From Isoetes taiwanensis (Eukaryota; Streptophyta; Lycopodiopsida; Isoetales; Isoetaceae): a stretch of DNA of 64,000 bases. The stretch is taken from the NCBI GenBank assembly GCA_021234155.1, contig JAJEKV010000142.1, forward strand, positions 786,001 to 850,000, read 5' to 3'. Below are positions 33,566-45,200 of this stretch, piece after piece. The position numbers and the translations under genes were made by a program. Each line of letters starts with the position of its first letter. Position 1 is the stretch's first letter. The notes beneath the pieces were generated by a model that searched no databases, was not told the DNA's origin, and saw only the letters and a list, made by a program, of their open reading frames with translations.

Positions 33566-34520
33566 CCCTTAAACTGACTTATCCCACCTTTGGCAACACG
33601 AAAGGCAAACCCTTAGACCAAAGTGCTCAGGCCCACATGGAAGAATTTGAGGCTCTGGCTGTCTTGAATGGTCATGCGCAACCTCAACTGAAATTCCACA
33701 TCTTTTCCACCACACTGCATGGCTCTCCTCATCAATGGCTCATGTCCAACAAAAGCCACCGGAAACAAGATTGGTCGTAATGAGGACTCGCTTTTTCTTT
33801 CTCACTATGGGACCACTCTGATGATGATCAACTTCATCTCAAGCAACTCAATGACCTTCAACAAGAGCCTCCACCTGAGTCCCCCGGATTTTGCGTATCG
33901 CCTTCACATTCTCGCCAAAGAAACTCAAGGATTACCCCACACGAGCCGCATCTTTGGTCCGTTTCTCCAAGGACTTCCTCCGGCTTTATCCGACTCATGA
34001 TCAATAATTGTGGTCCAAGACTTTGGAGCGTGTTATCGACCTTGTCAATCACTCACCAATGTTTCTCCCGCGGCGTGGCTCTTCAGAGCTCCCTTTCATT
34101 CCACCCGGCCATGGTTCCACAGATCGGGTGTCCGGCCTCAACACGCCAATCCAGCGGTAGCCAGTCCGGATCTAATGCCATATCTCAAAATACCAAGGCC
34201 ACTTGGCAAATGAGTGCAACTCCACCAATGGCCCGCCTCATTGCAAAGATGCAACATGTGCAATCATGCCACGGAAGAGTGCACTCGCACTCATCCAACA
34301 CCTTTCCGCAACAAACCGGTCTATCAAGTGCAAACAACACCTCAAAGAACAATCGCACTATCGCAGCCACCACCGCAGCGCAACCCAATCAACTCTATCG
34401 CCATCAGAGCAACAACGGGGACCCAACACACGCCCTCCTTTTGATCCTTCTAAAGCTCGATGTTATCACCGCCAAGAATGGGGTCATACCACCACCGCGT
34501 GTCCTCAACTTCCACAAGTT
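33566..34520 (+). pseudogene. Ty3 gag (capsid and nucleocapsid) remnant
   Basis: From about 33566 the frame reads KLTYPTFGNTKGKPLDQSAQ, then HMEEFEALAVLNGHAQPQLK and LHGSPHQWLMSN, the gag capsid pattern. The frame shifts several times to about 34060. Two zinc knuckles follow: about 34250-34285 reads RCNMCNHATEECTR (central residues lost), and 34458-34505 reads CYHRQEWGHTTTAC, in which the second Cys of the CCHC set has become Arg. The same capsid motif is in the element at 61879-64000. Confidence 0.75.
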
Positions 34521-35299
34521 CAAAAAGCGGCTTCGGCACCAATCGTACCACATCGGTCGCCTCACGCTTACCAACTCGATTGCTAATGGCAAACAAGGCC
34601 CGCATCCCGTTCTTAAGAAGCCACCTCGGGCCAAGAATCACGCTTATCAACCAGCTCCCCGCCAATCAACCTCGATGGATCAGCTAGCACAGAAGAAATT
34701 TTTCGTGCTCTTAATCCTCCAAATTCAACCATCAAATTGGGTTGGTTTGGTTTCACGCTGCATCAGTGGCATCACGCCCCTTAGCCATTATTCCTAATGG
34801 CACGCAACCCCCTTTTTACAAATTACACACCATTCCTCATGAGGAAGAAAAAGGTTCACTTTGCACCCCACTTGAGAAACTCATGCCGCATGTCATGCCT
34901 AAGGTTCGCCAAAGCATTTTGAATCTCATGCAAGCCGCTGAAGGCCGCATCACCGCTAATGTTCATGCCACCACCGTGAGCTCAACAAAGACAAGATACA
35001 CCTTCCACATCTCAACCTCCACGCCTCGCATATATCCAAATATTGCCGCAGAGGTTGACCTACTCAAAGAAGTTGCGCCTCATTACCACGCACTCCAAAG
35101 ACTGTGGATCCAAATGATCCTTTTTCTCATGTGCCTTTGGAACTCCAAGAGGAGCGGGTAAAAATCAAAATTCCCTTAAGTTTGGCAACAATTTTAAAAC
35201 TCATCCCCGCTCTCAAGGACCAGTTACCACTCCCGACAGCTTTGGTTGGGGTCAGAGCTACCTCTACACCCGCAGTACATGCCACGGTGAGCAATCAAC

Positions 35300-38200
35300 A
35301 AGTCAATCATGTTCAAATTGACGGAGGTAGCGCTGGTCAATCTCATCACGGATAAACTCCGCAAAACAAATGGGCATCAAACAACTCTATCGTCCCATAT
35401 GACATCAAATTGGCTAATGGCCATATCAATGAGACCTCAAGGCCACGCCTCTTCTCCACATCAACATTGGTGATCTCCGCTTCCCCTTGAATTCGGTGTT
35501 TGGAAGAGAAGATCCGTGTGATTATGAAATGTTGGTCGGCAGACCTTTCTCGCCGGGCCAAGAGCATCCATTACCGGCCACGGATCGCTTAGTCATCACA
35601 GATGGTCACCTTTAATGCCACTATGGACTTGGAAACCCAGAAGATCATTTCGGTCGACAATGCTGAACCCTCTCTCTCGGCTAATCGATCTCCGAGGGAT
35701 GCCCGGGAATATCTATCAAGTTCAGGCTCCACCGCGAAGTTTACATCCTCGCCATCCTACCCGTATATATGATCCTTGGGGAGAAACGACTTTGATCGTG
35801 ACCAAGTCGGGCGGCTTTGCTGGACCCCACCGCTCCTTGCAATCTAATCCAACGGTTGATCACTTTTCGATGCCGAACCTCCTATAGCTCCCGCAGATGT
35901 ACACGCGGCCATGAAGCAACCTCCGCTGATGAAACTCAAGAATATCTCTTCTTCACCACGCAGAGTGCCACGATCCCGCCATGCTTCAACCTCCTACTCA
36001 TATTGTCCAGGGACACCAAGTTATCCCCCATATTCAGACTCAAGTCGAGATAGTGGACGTAGGGCAATAATCACTGTCAAGATTGCCGCAAATCTTCCAG
36101 CCCCCTATCGTATCAGGCCGCCACGCTCTTCAAAAGTTCAAACACATTTTCCGGAGCTCAGAGATCTTCGGGGAATCAACAAAACCTTGGGGAACTCACC
36201 ATTCCTACCAAATCGATGCCCTTCTTCCAAATTTAGCAACGATAGCATCGCTCAACCCTAATTACCGCGGATCGCCAAGGCAAAAATTGACAAACTCTTG
36301 CTGCAGTTTGATCTATGAGGTCAAACATTCCGAATGGGTGAGCCCCATCGTCATTGCACTCAAATACAATGATAAGATCCGCGTTTGCGTGGACTACCGA
36401 AAACTCAATCAGGCCACGGAGCGTGATCATTTTCCACTTCCCTTCACGCACTGTGTTCCTCCGGAAGAGGTTTGCTGGACATGAGATGTACTCCTTCATG
36501 GATGATTTTTCCGCTACAATCGGATCTCAATCAAAGAATCTGATCAACTCAAGACTACTTTCACCACCCCGTGGGACACTTTTGCCTACAAGGTGGTTCC
36601 TTTTGGATTATCAAACTCTCCATCAACGTTTGACGCATCATGCTCTCGCTTTTCATGATTTTATGAAGGAAAATCCCTTCTTGCAAATTTTTTTCAAGAT
36701 GACTTCTCGCCTCTTACGCTCCATGGCTGACCATTTGATAAATTGGAACCGCTTTTCGTAAATGTGATGAGTCCGCATTAGTCTCAATCCCGAAATGCAC
36801 CTTTTATGCCACTTCGGTGTTCCGTTAGGACATCGTTATCAAGAAGCGGTATCACCACGATCCCCGCCAAAATCGGTTGGTGCTCAAGGCTCAAGCACTG
36901 CCAATATCAAAGAGACACGCTCTTTCCCTGGTAAGGTCAATTATTACTCCACCTTCATTCCCGGACTTGCAAACCATTGCGCATCCCATTCATAAACTCA
37001 TTTTGATGAATCCACCTCGGCTTGGAATTCCCAAAGGATGCTCGCTTTCCAACAGCTTGAAGCTTTTACTTACTCAGCCCAGTTTCTTGTTCCTCCTCAA
37101 TGGGACAAGCCCTTTCACGCCCATGTAGATGTCCCTGCGCTTGCTATTGAGTTGTTCTTTCTCAAGAATATGATGCGCACACCGACAAACCAAACCGATA
37201 CGCCCCGAGAACTCAATTACGCTTAAGCGCAACTACTCGCCACGAAGCGTGAAGCTTTGGGTCTAATTTTTCGTGGTCCAATGCTTCCGCCACTATCTTT
37301 TGGGCAAATGGATCAAATTTTTGTTGACCACCAAGCACTTCTTTATTTGATCAACAAATCCACGCCCACGGGCCGCATTGCTCGTTGTCCTCCTTCTTCA
37401 AGAATTTGCACCTTTTGAAATTGTTCACAAGGCAGGCAAATCTCATGTTGTCCCCGATTATCTTTCACGCATCCACGGATGATCCCTCCACCGGAGTCTC
37501 GAGACGCCTTTCCCGACGCCAACTTTTTTAGTCACGGCAACACCACATTGGTTCCATGACTTTCAGCAAAATTCCTCCTCACGTGAGCTCTTCCACGGCA
37601 GGATGCGACGCCTCTCACGCCAGTTTACAATCCCGCCGACATCAATTTCTCCGCGGAGGTCCGCGGACTACACCATGGTTGCAGGACATCTTTACAAAAG
37701 GGTAAGGATAACATCCTTCGACGCCGTTTCCCCTCATGAAGTATCGATATTGTTCGAGAAGCCCATGAAGGGCTAGGTGGTGGTCATTTTCATGGTGACA
37801 CCACGCACGCAAAAAATCCTTCTCGGGCTGGTTATTTTTTGGCCCACGCCTTTAAAGACGCCATGCCCACGCCAAGACGATGTGATGCTTGCCGCGGGGA
37901 CTTCCACGCCCGCGACGCTCTTCCCTTGATGCCTACGCCGCCACGCCACTTCCCTTCAAAGAAATGGGGATGGATTTTGTGGGACCCATCGATCCTCCCG
38001 CACACACACCGCGTCTGCTATATTCGTTCTCACCGACTACGCTTACCAAATGGGCGGAAGCTTGTGCACTTCCGTGCATAACATCGCGCAAGCAGCAATG
38101 CCTAAGGTCATCTATCAACAAATCATCACGCTGATTTGGCTGCCCCACCTGAGCTGGTCGCTGATCGTGGGTGTCCATTTTATCAATCATACCATCAAGG

Positions 38201-38860
38201 AGCTGACGGATTATCTTCTCGATACATCATCACAAGAGCACACCTTACTATCCTCAAGGGAATGGTTTGGGCGTAGCACCAACAAAAACTCGTCACAATT
38301 CTCAAGAAAATTTGTGGACGCTCAAGACCGACCGGCAAAACAAGCTTCCTATCGCTCTTTTGGGCTTACAATACTTGTTTCAAAATAGCTACGTGTCACA
38401 CTCCTTTCAAATTGGTTTATGGCCAAGAAGCTCATGCCGCTTGAATACATCCTTCCAACTCTCCGCTTTTCAACCACTACTTATAACTCCTTGCCAAGAC
38501 TCAAAGAAAGGGTTTATCAATTGGAACAGTTGGATGAACTTAGAAGGATGCTTATATTCGGTGTTCTTCATGGACAACAATTGCAAAAATCTTTACATGA
38601 CAAACGCCCAAGACAAAACATTCCAAGAAGGAGATTCGGTTCTTCTTTATGATTCTAGGTACAAAAAATTTTCCTAAGCTAAAGTTTCATGGCTTGACCC
38701 TTATCAAATTGTTCAAGTGGTTCAACCCAAATTTTCCAAATGGGCTGAAGTTAGATGGAACTCCATTACCTACACCGTAAATGGCTTTCGCCCAAAACAT
38801 TTCATACCACGTAAAGTGAAAATCAACACACGATGCCGCTCAAGACGCAAACACAAATGA
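35300..38860 (+). pseudogene. Ty3 pol remnant: protease, RT, RNase H, integrase
   Basis: Protease: VQIDGGSA at about 35312-35336, continuing VNLITDKLR after a one-base shift. RT: SEWVSPIVIALKYNDKIRVC and VDYRKLNQATERDHFPLPF (about 36325-36450), then KTTFTTPWDTFAYKVVPFGL and SNSPSTF (about 36545-36630); the YVDD-like block is not readable. The connection FPGKVNYYSTFIPGLANHC is at about 36920-36985. RNase H occupies about 37080-37480 (PHWDKPFHAHVD-type start, VDHQALLYLINKSTPTGRIA, HKAGKSHVVPDYLSRIH). Integrase: a zinc-finger Cys pair near 37880, then FKEMGMDFVGPIDPP and TKWAEA (about 37955-38070). After integrase, WLDPYQIVQVVQPKFSKWAE (about 38690) is the C-terminal barrel. Numerous stops and shifts make every part inactive. 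Confidence 0.85.
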
Positions 38861-40157
38861 GATAGTGACTAAAACAATGCATATTTATATTATAGGTGGA
38901 ATTTTTTTTTACAAAATGTGGCACAAAAATCCAACTATTTCCATTATGGCTGCCCTATATACAAAAACGGGCTCAGAGCCCTATCTACTAAGTCCTAAGA
39001 AAAAAAAAAAACCCCTCTACTTTGGGTTCGGAGCAGAGGTGATGCGCAGGATGTGGTAGAGGTTATGCTCCGGGCATGGAATAAATTACTACTCCTATAT
39101 TTTAGTGTAGCCAAAATAGGTTAAGCTAAACTACCTTCAAATTGGGGCTAGAAGTTTCTAACACTTGGCTAAATTAAATGGTTTTTCTCCATCACATTTT
39201 CTTGCTTTTGGCTAAACTTTCACAAAATGGAAAGACAAATATTAGCCATCGCGCTATAATGATTTAAAAAAATCCAAGCATACCGCAAAGGGCATTGAAA
39301 TTATTGTAAATACATAAATCAAGACACCTAACATATATGAACATGTTCAAAAACCTAAAAAGAAGGGGCACAACATTGTTCCTTTTCCTCTAATGCTTTA
39401 ACTTTGTACTTGAACGACGAAAAGAAAGGGGAAAAAAAAAGGAAACATAAACCCTATTTGAAATTTCTTAAAGTTAGTACATAAATTGGTGTTGAATTTT
39501 GGGCTAATCTATCCATTTTCCAAGCCCACTCTATCTTAGGTTTAGCTAATCGATGTCCCATGGATATGTCCGGAGGTAAAGGTTTGGCTATTCAACCTAA
39601 AACTCACTTGGGCGGCAAAAAATTGGGCTAAAATTTTCTTTTTTTGGCATTTTTTCCACTTACTTTAGCCATTTTTCCCTCGCAAAATCAAGCAAAAAAT
39701 AGCCATTTGGCTAATCTTAGCCGCTATTTTATTCCATGGCTCCGTCCCAAATGTCCCAAGGTGCGAATCACCTCCATCCCGCTGGAGTTCGGATCGGATG
39801 TTCGTACATCCCAAGACACCAGCCATCCATCGCCAAAGCCAATGATTGTGGCAAATAGCCAGGTCCGCATAATCCATCTTACGTAATCCACTCCGCATAT
39901 TCAAGGCATAGTGCAGCTTATCATGCAAACCAGCGCAGACATACCGAAGCCATTGATGCCTTCGCTTCCTCCCGATTCGCCTTATATAGCCAACCGAGGA
40001 ACTCCTTTGTCGACGTGGACCAATAAAAAATTGCCAACGGTTTGCAATGCAAGGTTGTTTCTAAAATGAGAATCTTTTCTCCCGGCCATATCTAGCCATG
40101 GTACCTTCCTCGCACATTCGCTTTAATAATATCCCACTTCGAAGTTGCAAAGATTAA
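38861..40157. other. Non-coding spacer inside the Ty3 element, TAGCCAAA-rich
   Basis: Between pol and the 3' ORF region. From 39077 to 39740 the words TAGCCA, GGCTAA and their complements occur more than ten times. GGAATAAATTAC at 39077 and its near-complement TATTTTATTCC at about 39727-39737 could be ends of a small nested element. Confidence 0.4.
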
Positions 40158-42600
40158 ATGCCATTCCTTCTTTTCATGCCCGGCGGAAAATTAATGTGTG
40201 TTTCTTTTGCCAATTGTCATCCATCATTCTCTCACGCCTCATCTCCACCGCTCATTGCTTCTCCCTTTGTTGTTTGGGGACTTAGCCAAATTTTTGCCTC
40301 TCCATCGCCTCCTTGGCATCTTTCGACACTTGGCACCATCAACGGTTGTAGTTTCGCCCTCATCATGCCTCTTCGCCTCCATTTGCGCGCCCTAAAACCT
40401 TTTCGCCTATCTCAAGGCCGTCGCTTCTCGTTTTTCCCTTCCTCCTTCTCAAACAAAGCCTCCTTCTATTCCGACGCTCTTCACCATGGCTGCCCCCAAA
40501 CTTCCTACACTTCAAGCTTCTGCTGCCCGTGGATGTGACTCTTTTCGGTCCGTATCTTCTCGACGCCATCTTTCGTGGAAGCCCTTCTTGGTCCAAATCG
40601 AAGTCGCGAACGCCACAAGCTTTATGAATTCTCGCAAATGGAGCTCCCGGCCCCCAATCCGGGCTCACATCGTCAACAGCTCGGAGGGATTTGCTACGGT
40701 GGTCGATGGCACCACCATTTTACTTACCCAACATTTGATTTCTGAGGTATTCCGTATTCCCTTGCAAAAACCTTTTTGTCTCTTGGGCTGCTTTTTACAG
40801 ACATGGACGCCACCGGCTTTGGTGCTCTTGCTTATCAAGCCAACCAACATCGCCACAAATATTGCTGCCACATGACACTTTTGTGAAGTTTCGTGGCGCG
40901 AAATTGCTGGGTATTCCATCAAGAACACCCATATCAATAAGCCGCTTTATAATATGGTCATCACCGCCATCCACTCCAATCTCCATGTTGATTGGCCACA
41001 GCCTATTGTTCTACCGCCTTCTTCAAGAAGTAAACCGCGATTTGGGCTACCCCCCTCCTCTCCTCTCGACATTTCAGTGGGTGGCCATCTTCAGGCACTC
41101 CATTCGTCATTATCTTCCCGGCTCTGAGAGTCCTTCCACTTCCCCATGCCTCCACCCCGCCTTCCTTCAGATTCCTCCGCCAAACTCAACAAGCCAGACT
41201 TTCACGCCCACACCTCCCCTCGGCCCCGTTTCAACACCGCAGACCACGACATGTCACTGCAGATCCTTTTTCCTCCACCGGCCACGCCTTCAAATTCCGC
41301 CATGCTTTCTAACAATTCAACACGGGTAAAGAAGGGCCCTACTTCCACATCCTCGAAGTGCCTCCTGATAAATTCCAGCAGATACCCGAAGCTGGGCCGG
41401 GCCATGCAGCCTAAGGCATCACAGAGGTTCTCATGATCGGTGTTCAGCGCCCCGGAAGCTTCCGGTACTAAAGAGACCTTCAAGCCGCAATCGCACAAGT
41501 TCAAACTTTGAGGCCCAACTTCAAGAAAAGCACGCTGCTCTATTACATGCCCAGATAGATCTCAAAAGTGCATGTGATCAAACCAGCCTACTTTGCATCA
41601 GCAGTTCAGCTCCAAACCACAATTCAGGACTTATTGGAACAAAACAAGTCCAAAGATACCCTCCCCGGGTGACAAGGAGAAAGATATTGCTAAGCTCGAC
41701 GCCTTGTACTCGTGAGCTTTGTGACAATTACCGCACTCAAGTTCATAACCTTACCGAAGCCGCGGAGGCTAGACTCACCTCCCTCGGCTCGGGCCTTTCC
41801 ACACCGACAAATCAGCTAACGCCCATCCAGATCAGCTTTTGAGGCTCGTAAAACAAAAGATCATAGATGACGCCGAAGCTTACCACGCCGACTCCAAACT
41901 CTGTGGCAATCTTCTTCACATGCCACGCCCTATTAAACGGGTCCGCGATCGGGCCACGCTTCTCTTAGAAAAGGAGAACAGATCCGTGGACTGAACATCA
42001 GCTCCCAAAGAAGCGGCTCAATCTGCCGAAGAAGCTCAAATCAAAACAGAGGGCTACATAGAAATTGCTACCAACATTCCCGTGGACTTTCTACTCCTTC
42101 CAAAATTATCTTGACTATGTGGTGGCCCGACGGCGACCTTTTCCTTTTTAAAGTGGTACGCCAATGGCAATGTTCATCAACCGCCACTCAAAAGTGTGGA
42201 CTTCCTTCGATCCGGCCCAGATCTTTCTATAGAAGACAAGGGTTTATTTTGTGCACTCTTAGTCTTTGATCAGCTCACTTCTAAAGATCCCGAATTGGTC
42301 ATTTTCCGTGTTGTTCAAATTTATGGCTTATGTTTTTCATGACTTCTACCGGGCGTATTCCATGATAAATTCGTGGATGAGGCCCATGGTGTTTTTCGAG
42401 GCAACTCCAATGTCATGGGTTGTTATCGGCAATCAACCAATATTTCAAGGATCCCGCCGGCCTCGCTTTTGAACGTATACATGCTCGAACTTGCTCAAGA
42501 CTTACCTCTCGGGGCAAAATAAACATTGGAACCAAGAAACAAAATTTACGATCCCCGACGATCTTGAGTTCGCCTAAATTTATATGCAAAGACTTGGGAG
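40158..42600 (+). pseudogene. Extra coding region between integrase and 3' LTR
   Basis: The clearest frame starts at 40486 (MAAPKLPTLQASAARGCDSF, 129 codons). It contains RKWSSRPPIRAHIVNSSEGF followed by TTILLTQHLISEVFRIPLQK, a layout like the 'putative plant transposon protein' region found in some plant Ty3 (Athila-type) elements: a V-G hydrophobic strand, then a helix with ISEVFRIP. Later frames (about 41480-42110) read NFKKSTLLYYMPR and AVQLQTTIQDLLEQNKSKD, then Lys/Glu/Ala-rich helices that look coiled-coil. The family link is my inference. The region is broken by shifts and stops. Confidence 0.5.
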
Positions 42601-43360
42601 GTTAAATCAATCATGTGGCCTTTTGACAAGAAGACCATCCCAACAAAGTTGGGTAAACTCTCATGTCTATCAATTACTTTCTACTTCGTATGGGACCATT
42701 GGTGTCGTGTTTTGATCAAGATCTCGCTCGGGCAAGCATTCGTGGACATGGCTTTGCAACCCACGCACACAAAGCCCGCCTCCCTCTCCATATGCTTCCT
42801 TAGGAGTCCCTCCACCACCCAGTTTCCTTCTGACTGGGCGTTTTCCCTTTTGGACGAAGGTCCCGATGGCCACGCCGGGTCGACTCACCCTCAGATCTCG
42901 ACGGATTCCCGGTGGGATCCCCGATTTGTCGACGCTCCAATTGGGAGGATAATGCCACTTTGGACACTACCGAGAATTGATTTATATCGTAATGAGCTGC
43001 GGGTTGGCAACGCCCGCCGATGCTTTGCATGCCTTCTGCACGCCGCCACCTCACCGCACTTCTTCAAATTCACCGGGCGCCGGTTTCAGGCCGCCTCAAA
43101 TGCATCCCGCCAGCCTTTTAAATCCCGCCTTCCTCATGGAGTGCCGCTTGTTCCTTCGATGCCCACGCCCCGAAGACATGGTGCGCCACTTCCTCATTGA
43201 TGCCGATCCCGCCTTTGGGCAAACACTCCGACCTCATTGCTCAAGCACCATAATGGTGCACGCCCTATTCCCGTGAAGATCACTTTCGATCTGTTGGGTT
43301 TCCCGCCCTCTAAGCTCTTCTTCCTCCTTTCTTCACCCCTGAAAATCGCTTGGTGGGGAG
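42601..43360. other. 3' non-coding end of the Ty3 element
   Basis: Frames such as 42613-43200 (195 codons) exist, but the last part is GC-rich with Pro/Arg/His-skewed composition and no domain. The region ends in the purine tract before the 3' LTR. Confidence 0.4.
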
Positions 43361-43922
43361 TGTTAGTCCCAGCGCCTCCCCGTACAGACTATTCATGCAT
43401 CTGGACGGACCAAGTCAAGGCCAAGAATCCACAACCAAAGCGCTGGTCACCGCCAAAGGCCCGTAGAAGACTACGCATCAAAGGGCGCTCGCCACAAAGG
43501 AGAGGCGCCAGACAAGTGGACGGCCCGGCCACCGCCTCGGGCCGGGCCACAACCGTAGATTCTAGGCACTTCAAGAGGCACCACCTTCCGTGAGCCCAAG
43601 CACCAGATCACCGGAGTAGTTCACATTGGGCCAAAGGCCATTGTACTATATATATGAGTAGAGCTAGCACATGAGTTTTAGATGAGTTTTGAGTCTTGTC
43701 TCTTTTTCGCCTTTCTCTCGACAAAGTAGAGCTCATGTATGTTCATCATTGATATCAAGGAAGCTTATCATTTTCCTCTCATTGTTCTCCTTTGTTCTCG
43801 CTTTTCTTCTTCTTGTTCTCTTCTTGCAAATCCCGCTGCGACATAGTCCCCCCGAATTCTCCTCGTTAGATCCATCGGTCCCTCACAGAGGGGTCAGCCT
43901 TTGCAGAGTTCCCCAACCCGCA
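43361..43922 (+). repeat. 3' LTR of the 11.5-kb Ty3 element
   Basis: Begins TGTTAGTCCC and matches the 5' LTR throughout, with clustered indels in the first 250 bp and near identity around GAGTAGAGCTAGCACATGAG and the pyrimidine-rich 3' part. Confidence 0.92.
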
Positions 43923-44227
43923 CCCCAAAACAAAGAAATTTTCCAAGTCATCGATCTCAATGTCATTTATTGCCTTTACCAAAGGATACAAAGGCAAACA
44001 AAAGCCACATTAGTAAAAAAAGAATATGCATATCTACCTATATACAACAATAGAATAAAATAGCAATACATATTGGTTGAAGTCGGGTCAATACTTGCGC
44101 ATCCAAGAATAGAACCACTAATAATTGAACATATTCAACGGACCGTAATGTTGACAACTCAAGAACCCTTTTCTATAAAAAGCTAGCTTGTAAAATGATT
44201 CATGTTTTGGCCTATTGATATTGCTTG

Positions 44228-44594
44228 CATGAATTGTTTGTAAGAATAGTCCCATTGTGAAGTGGGTGGAAAATTTAAAGGCAAATGCATGATCCAAAGC
44301 AAGCCCAAATTCGATGGGCGGATTTTCCAAGACAATAGGTTCTCCAAAAGCAGATATAAAGTTGCCGATGTCGGCGTGATAACACCACCGTGATTAAAGC
44401 CACCGCCATGATATCTAAATTTCGCACACCAAGTACTTCGTTTAAAGCCTCATGAATTGTCCGTGAAGATTGTTCCATTGTGAAGTGGGTAGAGAATTCG
44501 TGGGCAAATCTGCATGATTCAAAGTAAGCCTCAATTCGCATGCAAAAGATTCCCCAAAGACAATAGGTTCTCCAGTGGGGATATAAAGCTACGA
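44228..44594. repeat. Tandem duplication of about 145 bp
   Basis: 44228-44370 and 44451-44594 share CATGAATTGT, CCATTGTGAAGTGGGT, a GCATGATTCAAAG-like word and GACAATAGGTTCTCCA followed by GATATAAAG. About 80 bp separates the copies. The copies are about 80 percent alike by eye. Confidence 0.85.
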
Positions 44595-45073
44595 TGGAAA
44601 AAAAAGCAAAGACACAACTGTTTCTATTTTTTGCAAGCCCATGATCATATATACACCGATACATTCTATGGAATTGTTCCCAAATCCACCAAAACTGGAT
44701 TGATGCACTTCCTATCTAGAATCACGTAACTTACTTTTGATAAATGCCGCCCAAGCTCGTGAGTAACAAATCTAGAGCTTGGCTTCTAGGATCGCCATGT
44801 TCGCTGCACAAAATGCCCAAATCAACAATATAGCAAATAAAAAGCAAATCGCTATTGAAATGATAAGGAGCACTTGCAATCTTTCCGCAGCACCTCGGCA
44901 AGCAGAGAAAAAATCCTTCCGTGATCAAAAAATATGCCGCGAAAAAGAAAGCAATCAAGGATTTGCTTTTGTGGGATCAAAACAGAAATGCTTATACCGC
45001 TAGCCGCTTTCTTTCTTTGATATTTTCAACACTCCTTGCAACCTCGGAAATGCCCTTCCTGTTGGATTCCGAT

Positions 45074-45165
45074 CAGCAACCTCTGCTTCAACCTATTGCT
45101 TCAATGGCTCAGTAACCTCTGCTTCAACCTGTTGCTTCGACGGCTCAACAACCTTTGCTTCAGCA
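45074..45165. repeat. 36-bp minisatellite, about 2.5 copies
   Basis: CAGCAACCTCTGCTTCAACC plus TATTGCTTCAATGGCT, then a second copy with four changes, then a partial third. Length is a multiple of three, so any frame through it would be kept. Confidence 0.9.
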
Positions 45166-45200
45166 CATGCCGTCATACACCAAGCCATCGCACTAAAACT

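Larger units (their letters stand above)
32371..43922 (+). mobile_element. 11.5-kb Ty3 LTR retrotransposon, decayed, with extra 3' ORF region
   Basis: LTRs at 32371-32913 and 43361-43922 start TGTTAGTCC and end ...GCA. The interior carries, in order, gag, zinc knuckles, protease, RT, RNase H and integrase, all plus strand and broken by frameshifts, then about 1.3 kb of spacer and a second coding-like region before a GGTGGGGAG purine tract and the 3' LTR. The domain order PR-RT-RH-INT is Ty3. The DGGSA protease motif, the absence of a chromodomain and the long 3' part point to a non-chromovirus (Athila/Tat-like) lineage, which is inference. LTR divergence with many indels shows it is old. I found no target duplication, and the PBS is not clear. 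Confidence 0.9.
44100..45200 (-). pseudogene. Possible decayed membrane-protein gene, minus strand
   Basis: Several minus-strand segments look protein-like. At about 45165-45075 there is an Ala/Glu/Gln repeat (KQQVEAEVTEPLKQ). At about 44930-44790 there is a strongly hydrophobic stretch of 25-30 residues (LIISIAICFLFAILLIWAFC) followed by AANMAILEAKL, a likely membrane segment. At 44594-44451 and 44370-44228 a duplicated segment holds FSTHFTM and TIH in both copies. They lie in different frames, with stops between. I cannot name a family. Confidence 0.25.

Noticed and set aside
32690-33577. 295-codon plus-strand frame
   Set aside because: It starts inside the LTR and runs through the leader. 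Its Pro/His/Leu-rich content has no domain. The real gag starts near 33566.
42613-43200. 195-codon plus-strand frame
   Set aside because: It lies in the 3' non-coding end of the Ty3 element with no motif, and the frame is not shared with the clearer coding part upstream.
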